Positions 1 through 5,863 of a stretch of 9,576 bases of DNA are shown in pieces; the first letter of the stretch is position 1; every line of letters starts with the position of its first letter. Location of the stretch: contig CAJUBM010000110.1 in assembly GCA_910584735.1 (NCBI GenBank), forward strand, positions 1 to 9,576, written 5' to 3'. The notes under the pieces were generated by a model. The model saw nothing but the letters and a program-made list of their open reading frames with translations, was not told the DNA's origin and ran no database searches. The translations under genes and the position numbers were made by a program. The stretch comes from an uncultured Muribaculaceae bacterium (GTDB taxonomy: Bacteria > Bacteroidota > Bacteroidia > Bacteroidales > Muribaculaceae).

Positions 1-21
1 AAATATTAATATTTTAATAAC

Positions 22-47
22 AGTGGTAAGATTTTTATCGCACCACT
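22..47 (-). terminator. Hairpin, possible terminator of a leftward transcript
   Basis: AGTGGT at 22-27 pairs perfectly with ACCACT at 42-47. Inside, GAT at 30-32 pairs with ATC at 37-39 across a four-base loop, leaving a two-by-two internal loop. Read on the minus strand, the hairpin is followed by an AT-rich run (GTTATTAAAATATT) that is not a clean U-tract. It lies about 60 bp downstream of the candidate leftward promoter at 113-120, so it could end a short transcript. It could equally act on the plus strand, or be a structural element only. Confidence 0.35.
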
Positions 48-70
48 ACTAATACTATTCTATGGAGTTT

Positions 71-164
71 TCTAAACTTTTCAATAGGCAAAAAATTTAG
101 ATTACTTCAATGCAAAGGTACGTAACTTTCGTATCATTCGTAATGAAATAATCTAAACTTTTTT
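71..164. repeat. Three copies of an AT-rich TCTAAA motif in mixed orientation
   Basis: Copy A (71-81, TCTAAACTTTT) and copy C (152-163, TCTAAACTTTTT) are direct repeats. Copy B (90-102) is the inverted version (AAAAAATTTAGA core). B and C belong to a longer inverted repeat: 90-109 against 144-164 matches over about 20 positions, with one bulged base and one mismatch, around a 34-bp loop. A and B can instead pair with a loop of about 8 bp. The two hairpins exclude each other because both use copy B. Runs of A before and T after the B-C stem on both strands would also suit a bidirectional terminator. Confidence 0.6.
113..120 (-). promoter_or_regulatory. Leftward Bacteroidetes -7 promoter box (TACCTTTG)
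   Basis: The minus strand reads TACCTTTG followed by CA, an exact match to the Bacteroidetes -7 consensus TAnnTTTG. No good TTTG -33 element is seen at the usual distance; the best upstream candidate is a TTTC at 145-148, slightly too far away. Transcription would start near position 106 and run left, away from the barrel gene and towards the window edge. The box lies in the loop of the inverted repeat at 90-164. Confidence 0.5.
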
Positions 165-185
165 AATAACGGCACTTCCGATATT

Positions 186-3020
186 TTAGTGGCGCATGCC
201 GGGAGGGGGGCCTCCGGGGCCGTGCCCCCAGCGGCCTGATGTACGCGATGCGGGTTCGTTGCCTTTGCCGAACGAGTTGAAACGGTAGGTGAACGACAGC
301 ATGAAGTAGCGGCTCAGGGAATTGTACTCCGTATCATCGATATAGTTGGCCGTTATGGTACGGTTTACGGTCTGTTTCTGTTGGAGTATGTCGTAGACCT
401 TAAGCTGCACAGTGGCGGCACGGTCGCGCAGGAACTGGTAGGATATAGAGGCGTTCCACATCCATTGGTTCTCGTTGAAACCCTCGGCATAGCCGCTTGA
501 GGCGGTATAGTTGAGGTCGGTGGCGAGAACGAATCCCAGCGGGGCATACCATGTGCCGTTGAAGGCGCCCCCGTAGTTATGTATGGTGTTGACGTCTACG
601 GAGGGGAGGGAGTTGTGGGTGGTGTGCAGGCGGTAGAATGGACGAATCTCCAGTTCGAGGTTTGACGGACGGAAGGCCAGCGAGGGTGATTCTGCCAGCA
701 TGAGACTCCCGGAGTTGTTGCGCAGGCCGTTGTTGAAGCCTACGTTGCGGTTGTACATCACGAATATGTTGTTGTTGAACGTCCATAGCTTGGAGGCTCC
801 TATGGGCTGTGAGAACATGTTCATGATTCTTGCCGACCACACGCCGTTGACGTTTTCGTATGTGGTGATACGTCCGCCGGACTGTGAGTCGAACCGTGTG
901 CGCGAAACGATGGAGTTCTGTGTCATATCGGCGTCCATCATCACCATTATCGAACGTTGCGACTCGGCGTTGAACGAGTTGTAGCGCAGCATCAGGTGGT
1001 GGTTGAACGAGGGATTCAGGCGCGGGTTACCGATTACCACGTTTAGCGGGTTCGTATAGTCGGGCACGGGCTGCAACTGGGTCATCGTTGGCTGCGATGA
1101 GCGTCCACGGTAGAACATCATCATCGATGTCGTCTTGGAGAACTTGTAGCGGAAACGTAGGAAGGGCGCGAAGTTCCATACCCATCGCTCGGGGATTGAA
1201 CGTTCGTTATGGCTCAGGTTGGTTGATTTCGACATGGACGGGATGAGCGACAGGCCCAGGTCGAGGTTGTACTTGGGACGCACCTGTTTGAATCCTACGC
1301 GTATATCCTGACTCATGAAGTTGTTGCGGAACGAGTTGGAGAGAGAATCCACATACTCCCTGGGGCCGAAAATCATAGATTCGAGAACGTCCGGGCCGTC
1401 AGGAAACATCGCCAGGCTCTTGTCTACAGTGCGGTCGGCATTGTTCCAGCGGTATTGGAAGCGGTAGCTGAACGTCAGGAAACGTCCGTTTTTCACATCA
1501 CCGAGTGGTTCGGTCCAGCTGACACGCGTGTTTATGGTGTTGCTCCACGTGTGGGAGTTGCTGAACTGTTCGTAGGAGTCAATAGAATCAGTTCCCTGCT
1601 GGTTGAGCAGACGGTAGAAAACGTTGTGGGAGAACGCATCCTCCTTCTCGCGCACGTTGCTCATGCGGTAGTTGGCCATAAAAGAGAAGGAGCGTCCGCG
1701 CCGCGAGGCGAAGTTGTGGGTATAGATAAGCCGTCCGCCGGCCTCCCACGATGTCCCTCGTGAGGAGGATTGGTTGAAGCTGCGGTTCACCATCGGCAGT
1801 CCGGGTGAGCCTGCAAGGAGCGTGTCGGCGCCCCATGAGCGCGAATCGTTCTGGTTGTATGAGAAATTCGGGCGGAAATCGAAGGTGTTGAACGAGTCGG
1901 GCTTCCATTCCACGCGGAAGTCGGCGCGTACGTTATGTCCCCGGTCGTTGGCATCTTTGTAGGAGTTCTCATAAGATGCCGAGTCGGGGAATATATACTG
2001 GCGGCGCTGGCGTGTGCGCGTGTCGCGGTCGGTGTGGGAATACATAACGTCGCCACCGATGCGCAGGCGCTCGTCTTTCCCCACCGAGAAGTTCACGCCG
2101 AAGTTCTGCGAGTTGTTTATACCCCGGTCCCCCCCGAACCGGCGGAAGCGCGAGCCGTTGCCGTCTGTAAAGCCGAGTTCGTTGGTATTGTTGGCGTTGC
2201 CGATGAAGGTTATCTGGTTGCCGTTCCAGAATCGGTTTATGTTGAATGTGGCCTTGTAGCGGTCATCCGTGCCGTAGCCGGCCTCGGCTGTACCGAACCA
2301 GCCGTTCTGCATCCCTTTCTTCACGGTGAGGTTTATCACAGTTTCGTCCTCCCCGTCATCCACGCCTGTAAGACGCGCAAGGTCGCTCTTGCGGTCTACC
2401 ACCTGGAGTTTGTCGACCATGTTCACAGGCAGGTTCTTCGAGGCAACCTTGGGGTCGTCGGAGAAGAATTCCTTGCCGTCTATGAGAATCTTGGTCACCT
2501 CCTTGCCGTTGGCGGTAATCTTACCGTCCGAGTCTACTTCTACACCGGGGAGGCGTTTCAACAGGTCTTCCACCACTGCGTTGGGCTGCGTCTTGTAGGT
2601 GTCGGCGTTGAACTCAATAGTGTCCTGCATCACCTTTATAGGGGTTTTTACGCCGATTACGGTGGTTTCTTTCAGCATCACCGACGATTCCCCTAACTTT
2701 ATGGAGTCGGCCTTTACGTTGGCACCTTTTACGCGCAGGGGGGTAAAGGATTTGTTATACCCCACATATGAGGCTTCGAGGATATAGCGTCCGTTGTTCA
2801 CCCCGGTGATTGAATATCTGCCGTCGGCATCGGTAATACCCCCCTTTACGAAGGAACTGTCGCGGGCCGCGAGCAGGCGCACCGTGGCGCCCGGCATAGG
2901 CTCGGCATAGTTGTCGGCCACGATGCCGGAGATGTTGTATGCCCATGCGGCAAAGGCGGCCGTCACGGCCGTCAGGGAAATAAGTGAGCGTAGTCTTATT
3001 CTTCTCATCATTCTTTTCAT
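186..3020 (-). CDS. TonB-dependent-receptor-like outer-membrane beta-barrel protein
   Basis: Probable outer-membrane barrel of the TonB-dependent receptor superfamily (OMP_b-brl_3 type), substrate unknown. From the ATG at 3020 it is about 944 residues; a GTG one codon upstream (3023) is also possible. The N-terminus KRMMRRIRLRSL followed by a hydrophobic run ending AWA is a signal peptide of about 27 residues. Residues ~29-110 resemble a carboxypeptidase regulatory-like domain (SGIVAD, GATVRL, TDADGRYSI). Residues ~125-235 are a plug domain (VEDLLKRLPGVEVDSDG, ILIDGKEFF). The rest is beta-barrel strands, including the family-typical GNPRLNPSFNHHLML segment. The last strand (YFMLSFTYRF) is followed by a 27-residue Gly/Pro/Arg-rich tail. 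No SusD-like partner is adjacent, so a polysaccharide-uptake (Sus) role is not supported. It lies 168 bp after the DUF1573 gene and may be transcribed separately. Confidence 0.9.
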   Translation of the reverse strand: MKRMMRRIRLRSLISLTAVTAAFAAWAYNISGIVADNYAEPMPGATVRLLAARDSSFVKGGITDADGRYSITGVNNGRYILEASYVGYNKSFTPLRVKGANVKADSIKLGESSVMLKETTVIGVKTPIKVMQDTIEFNADTYKTQPNAVVEDLLKRLPGVEVDSDGKITANGKEVTKILIDGKEFFSDDPKVASKNLPVNMVDKLQVVDRKSDLARLTGVDDGEDETVINLTVKKGMQNGWFGTAEAGYGTDDRYKATFNINRFWNGNQITFIGNANNTNELGFTDGNGSRFRRFGGDRGINNSQNFGVNFSVGKDERLRIGGDVMYSHTDRDTRTRQRRQYIFPDSASYENSYKDANDRGHNVRADFRVEWKPDSFNTFDFRPNFSYNQNDSRSWGADTLLAGSPGLPMVNRSFNQSSSRGTSWEAGGRLIYTHNFASRRGRSFSFMANYRMSNVREKEDAFSHNVFYRLLNQQGTDSIDSYEQFSNSHTWSNTINTRVSWTEPLGDVKNGRFLTFSYRFQYRWNNADRTVDKSLAMFPDGPDVLESMIFGPREYVDSLSNSFRNNFMSQDIRVGFKQVRPKYNLDLGLSLIPSMSKSTNLSHNERSIPERWVWNFAPFLRFRYKFSKTTSMMMFYRGRSSQPTMTQLQPVPDYTNPLNVVIGNPRLNPSFNHHLMLRYNSFNAESQRSIMVMMDADMTQNSIVSRTRFDSQSGGRITTYENVNGVWSARIMNMFSQPIGASKLWTFNNNIFVMYNRNVGFNNGLRNNSGSLMLAESPSLAFRPSNLELEIRPFYRLHTTHNSLPSVDVNTIHNYGGAFNGTWYAPLGFVLATDLNYTASSGYAEGFNENQWMWNASISYQFLRDRAATVQLKVYDILQQKQTVNRTITANYIDDTEYNSLSRYFMLSFTYRFNSFGKGNEPASRTSGRWGHGPGGPPPGMRH

Positions 3021-3121
3021 CACGAATAAGGTGTTGTGGCGGGACGTGGCCCCGTCAGCATGGAAAGAAAATTTTTAACAGGATACGTAAGATAAGAGGG
3101 GTAAATATCCTGAAAGTTTAA

Positions 3122-3137
3122 TACGGCTCGCGCCGTA
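3122..3137 (-). terminator. GC hairpin between the DUF1573 gene and the barrel gene
   Basis: TACGGC and GCCGTA form a perfect 6-bp stem, with a GCGA tetraloop when read as minus-strand RNA. It is followed on that strand by TTAAACTTT, a weak T-rich stretch. It lies about 50 bp beyond the stop codon of the larger DUF1573 gene, a sensible place for a terminator. The poor U-tract makes it uncertain, and it could also be a leader structure of the barrel gene. Confidence 0.4.
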
Positions 3138-3146
3138 ATGGCCGAA

Positions 3147-3163
3147 GCGGCATATTTTGCCGC
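3147..3163 (-). terminator. Second GC hairpin after the DUF1573 gene
   Basis: GCGGCA and TGCCGC form a perfect 6-bp stem with a five-base AT loop. It comes immediately before the hairpin at 3122-3137 in the direction of transcription, giving two consecutive strong hairpins about 25-65 bp past the stop codon. No T-run follows it, so on its own it is a poor intrinsic terminator. It may protect the 3' end of the upstream transcript or slow the polymerase. Confidence 0.3.
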
Positions 3164-3188
3164 CCGGTACCTGCCTGTTAACTATTTT

Positions 3189-4259
3189 TTACATGGGTAT
3201 GCCTACGGCCCTCACTATCGTTATAGGCATCGCCGGGTCGTTGGCGATAATCTGTATGCGGGCGTTCAGCAGCGGTGACGGCAGGGCCGACGGGTCTACT
3301 GCCAGTGTGGCCGTGGCATGCTTCCCTTTTTTAATTTTATGCGTGGGGAGGCTTACCGACACCCCGGGATCGGTGGTGTAGATGCGGCGTATCAGCAGGT
3401 CACTCTTCCCCCGGTTGTATATCTCGAAGGTACGCGTCAGAGGGGCGCTGTCTGCCGGGAACTCACCGAAATCAACACGGTCAGGCTCTACGGCTATCTG
3501 CGGGCTTTTGGCCATCTGTTCCGGGGTAAGGCGTGAGAAGTCCTCTTCAAGTATGGCCGTTATATCAATCTTTATGGGGGCGCCCCCGGGAACGGCGAGA
3601 TTCACCGAGTCGGTAAGTATGCCGTACAGTTCGGTCTGTGACGGTGTGAGCACCATCGAGTACACAGCCTGCTCTCCGGGCGGGATGGTGTCGGAAGAGG
3701 CGGTGATACGTATATAGTCAGGCACATTCTCCCATTTCGGGGATATGGGGCTCTTCGAGGCGTTATAAACCTCCAGGAATGTGGATTTGGCCTTCCCTTT
3801 AAGTACGGTTCCGAAAGGCACTTGGCGTGTCCGCAGCTTCACAGCCCCGGCCTCTATCGGGTAGCGCGACCGCAGGGTGTTCTGCGACCCTATCACCACC
3901 CCTTTTACGGTGAGTGTCTGCGCGGCACCGTCGCTCAGGGTGATTTTCACAGTCTTGCTGAAACGCCCCGGACGTCCTGTCGGGTTGTAGGCCACGGTTA
4001 TCGCCGCCGTATCACCCGGTGCTATCGCCGAATGGGGGTATCGCGGTGTGGTGCAGCCGCATGAGGCCCTGGCCGACCTTACGGCAACATCGTCGGGACC
4101 CTTGTTGACCATGCGGAAGGTGCATGTAACCGTGCCGTCCTCCTCGTCGAAAGCTCCGAAATTGTGTTCGCTTTCAAGCCATCGTGTCTCGCCACGTAGG
4201 TTTGCGGCCGATATCACTGCCGCCGCTGCCAGAATAACACGTAGAAGAATCCCTCGCAT
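3189..4259 (-). CDS. Exported multi-domain DUF1573 protein
   Basis: A 356-residue exported protein of unknown function. Residues 1-23 form a signal peptide (MRGILLRVILAAAAVISAA). Residues ~25-120 are a typical DUF1573 Ig-like domain: an HNFG segment at 32-35, VNKGPDDV, then ASCGCTTPRYP at 65-75, and IAPGD. A middle beta-rich region (~130-235) has lost the cysteine motif. A third segment (~254-352) repeats the pattern: VDFGEF, YNRGKSDLLI and a final beta strand, again without SCGC. This reads as three Ig-like modules of which only the first keeps the Cys-Gly-Cys signature. The ATG start is well placed, 29 bp after the stop of the small DUF1573 paralogue, so the two are probably co-transcribed. 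The family is widespread in Bacteroidetes but has no established biochemical role. It is probably periplasmic or surface-associated; no lipobox is seen. Confidence 0.85.
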   Translation of the reverse strand: MRGILLRVILAAAAVISAANLRGETRWLESEHNFGAFDEEDGTVTCTFRMVNKGPDDVAVRSARASCGCTTPRYPHSAIAPGDTAAITVAYNPTGRPGRFSKTVKITLSDGAAQTLTVKGVVIGSQNTLRSRYPIEAGAVKLRTRQVPFGTVLKGKAKSTFLEVYNASKSPISPKWENVPDYIRITASSDTIPPGEQAVYSMVLTPSQTELYGILTDSVNLAVPGGAPIKIDITAILEEDFSRLTPEQMAKSPQIAVEPDRVDFGEFPADSAPLTRTFEIYNRGKSDLLIRRIYTTDPGVSVSLPTHKIKKGKHATATLAVDPSALPSPLLNARIQIIANDPAMPITIVRAVGIPM

Positions 4260-4288
4260 AAGTAATTGATATAAATTGTCAGGGAGTT

Positions 4289-4693
4289 TTATTTCGCCGG
4301 GGTTACCGTTCCCTTTATTTTGAGCGTAATCTTTTTCTTACCCGGCACGTTGGTGCGCACATAGGCGTTCTTGGCGAACTCCCCGGGGCGTTTCGCCGGG
4401 GCATAGGTGATGCTCACCTTTTCGCGTTTACCGGGGGCTATGGGTTTTGCGGGAAACTTCGGCGTGGTGCAGCCGCATGAGGCCGACACCGTGACTATCA
4501 CCAACGGGGCTGTTCCTGTGTTGGTGAAGTAGAAGTCGTGGGTCACGTTTCCACCTTTTTCGGGAATTGTGCCGAAGTCATGGCTCACTTCCTCGAACTG
4601 GATGTCCGGGGTGCCTTTGGCTTTATCCTTTTTTGCGAAAGCCGCCGTGCAGCATACCGCCACTGCCAGCAGCACAGTCAGTATATATCTCAT
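4289..4693 (-). CDS. Small exported single-domain DUF1573 protein
   Basis: A 134-residue protein with a signal peptide (MRYILTVLLAVAVCCTAAFA, probable cut after residue 20) and one DUF1573 Ig-like domain filling the rest: HDFGTI near 39-43, TNTGTAPLVI at 58-67, SCGCTTPKFP at 72-81, IAPGKR and a C-terminal KITLKIKG strand. The frame stays open upstream to a GTG at 4741, but that would put 16 hydrophilic residues ahead of the signal peptide. The ATG at 4693 is therefore preferred. Two cysteines sit in the signal sequence, but the residue before them is valine, so it does not fit a lipobox. It lies just upstream of the larger DUF1573 protein, whose first domain shares an identical 21-bp stretch encoding Ala-Ser-Cys-Gly-Cys-Thr-Thr. 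The function is unknown. Confidence 0.85.
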   Translation of the reverse strand: MRYILTVLLAVAVCCTAAFAKKDKAKGTPDIQFEEVSHDFGTIPEKGGNVTHDFYFTNTGTAPLVIVTVSASCGCTTPKFPAKPIAPGKREKVSITYAPAKRPGEFAKNAYVRTNVPGKKKITLKIKGTVTPAK

Positions 4694-4706
4694 TTTTGTC
4701 AGAAAC

Positions 4707-4721
4707 AGGCTCTTGGAGCCT
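4707..4721 (-). other. Perfect hairpin between rlmN and the small DUF1573 gene
   Basis: On the minus strand AGGCTC, a CAA loop and GAGCCT form a perfect 6-bp hairpin. It lies 26 bases past the rlmN stop and 13 bases before the preferred ATG of the small DUF1573 gene. What follows (GTTTCTGAC) is not a proper U-tract. It could be a weak terminator or attenuator, or a leader structure that limits translation of the DUF1573 gene. Confidence 0.35.
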
Positions 4722-4747
4722 CTTTGAAAATTGTCGGACACATTGTT

Positions 4748-5800
4748 TTAAACATGTTTTTGCTGCTTCCCTTCGCCGGCCAGCATACCGCAGGCTGCCA
4801 TCACGTCTTCGCCGCGTGAGGCGCGGATGGTTGCCGTTATGCCGTCGTCGTTCAGACGGTCGCGGAATTCCTCCATTATCGGTAGGGAGGAGGGTTTGAG
4901 GTCGCTGCCGGGGATGGCATGGAAGCGTATGAGGTTCACCCGGCAGTCAAGGCCGCGCAGCATACGGGCCAGGGCGCGTCCGTGGCGGGCATCGTCGTTC
5001 ACACCCTTGAACATTATATATTCGAACGAAAGACGCCTCTGGTGGGAGAAGTCATACTGCCTGAGCAGTCCGATTATGTCGGAAGCAGGGAAGGCTTTCT
5101 CGGCAGGCATCATCTGGAGGCGTTCTGACGGGAAGGGGGAGTGGATGGAGATGGCTATATGCACCTTCGTCACGTCCAGCAGGGTACGCAGGCTCTTAGG
5201 GCTGCTTCCCACGGATGATACGGTGATGCGTTTCGGGCTCCATGCCATTCCCCACGGGGCGGTGAGCACCTCTATCGCGTCAAGCACAGCAGGTAGGTTG
5301 TCGGTAGGCTCCCCCATACCCATGAAGACGATATTGGTCAGCGTGTCGCTCTGTGGGATTGACAGCACCTGGTTTATAATCTGTGCAGCCGTCAGCGAGC
5401 CGTGGAATCCCTGCTGCCCTGTCATGCAGAACGAGCAGTTCATCTTGCATCCGGCCTGGGAGGAGACACACAGGGTGGCACGCTCGCCATCGGGGATATA
5501 TACCGCCTCCACATCTCTGTCAGGGGTACCCCGGAAGAGGAATTTCACTGTGCCGTCCTTGCTTGTTACGGCGGAGAGTGGTTCTTCGCGGCCCGCTACA
5601 TAGCCTGCTTCCGAGAGTTTTGCACGGGCGTTTTTAGAGAGTTCGGTCATCTGCTCTATGTCGGTTACGCGCCCCACGTAGAGACGCCGTGCCATCTGCT
5701 TGGCGGCGAAAGACGGGAGGCCGACCTCTGCGGCCACACGGCGCAGACCTTCGAGGGTCAGACCGATCAGCGGTTTCTTATCTGTTGTGTCTTGTTTCAT
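4748..5800 (-). CDS. rlmN: 23S rRNA (adenine2503-C2)-methyltransferase RlmN
   Basis: Radical-SAM enzyme that methylates C2 of A2503 in 23S rRNA, and in characterised relatives also A37 of some tRNAs. Using the ATG at 5800 it is 350 residues, normal for the family. An N-terminal RlmN domain (GLTLEGLRRVAAEVGLPSF, LSKNAR) is followed by the radical-SAM barrel. The CKMNCSFC cluster motif places the 4Fe-4S cysteines at 118, 122 and 125. MGMGEP lies at 160-165, and SSVG is followed by LAISIHSP-like strands. The two mechanistic cysteines are present: Cys111 in TLCVSSQ and Cys337 in EDVMAACGML, matching E. coli Cys118 and Cys355. An upstream GTG (5848) would add 16 residues not typical of the family, so the ATG is preferred. 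It lies 63 bp after dihydroorotase and is probably co-transcribed. Confidence 0.95.
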   Translation of the reverse strand: MKQDTTDKKPLIGLTLEGLRRVAAEVGLPSFAAKQMARRLYVGRVTDIEQMTELSKNARAKLSEAGYVAGREEPLSAVTSKDGTVKFLFRGTPDRDVEAVYIPDGERATLCVSSQAGCKMNCSFCMTGQQGFHGSLTAAQIINQVLSIPQSDTLTNIVFMGMGEPTDNLPAVLDAIEVLTAPWGMAWSPKRITVSSVGSSPKSLRTLLDVTKVHIAISIHSPFPSERLQMMPAEKAFPASDIIGLLRQYDFSHQRRLSFEYIMFKGVNDDARHGRALARMLRGLDCRVNLIRFHAIPGSDLKPSSLPIMEEFRDRLNDDGITATIRASRGEDVMAACGMLAGEGKQQKHV

Positions 5801-5863
5801 TTCAATCGTGCTTGGTAGGGGGATAATGTGTGTAGTTTTCTTGCACACCTATCAGGCGCCCTG

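Larger units (their letters stand above)
1..185. other. AT-rich intergenic region left of the barrel gene
   Basis: No credible protein-coding gene is seen here. The stretch is very AT-rich compared with the neighbouring coding DNA. It contains a hairpin at 22-47, three copies of a TCTAAA-plus-T-run motif (two direct, one inverted), a long AT-rich inverted repeat at 90-164, and a leftward Bacteroidetes-type promoter box at 113-120. It follows the stop codon of the barrel gene, so part of it probably serves in transcript termination. The rest looks like regulatory DNA for something transcribed leftward, either beyond the window or a short RNA inside it. Confidence 0.6.

Noticed and set aside
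1..14. Perfect 14-bp palindrome AAATATTAATATTT at the window edge
   Set aside because: It is made only of A and T in a very AT-rich stretch and cut off from its left context, so chance is a sufficient explanation.
62..100. 12-residue plus-strand micro-ORF (MEFSKLFNRQKI)
   Set aside because: It is short enough to occur by chance in AT-rich DNA and overlaps the repeat motif copies, with no ribosome-binding or promoter support on that strand.
1935..2696. 253-codon open frame on the plus strand inside the barrel gene
   Set aside because: It lies wholly antisense to a clear beta-barrel coding region, has no recognisable domain and is best explained as a shadow of GC-rich codon bias on the other strand.
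4750..4759. Palindrome AAACATGTTT overlapping the end of rlmN
   Set aside because: It is a single 10-bp palindrome partly inside coding sequence with no second copy seen nearby; not enough for an operator call.
4827..5603. 258-codon plus-strand open frame opposite rlmN
   Set aside because: RlmN on the minus strand has every expected motif; the antisense translation has none and is compositionally odd.
5801..5863. GTGTG/CACAC fold-back between dihydroorotase and rlmN
   Set aside because: It is only five pairs around an 11-base loop with no following T-run, too weak to call a terminator.
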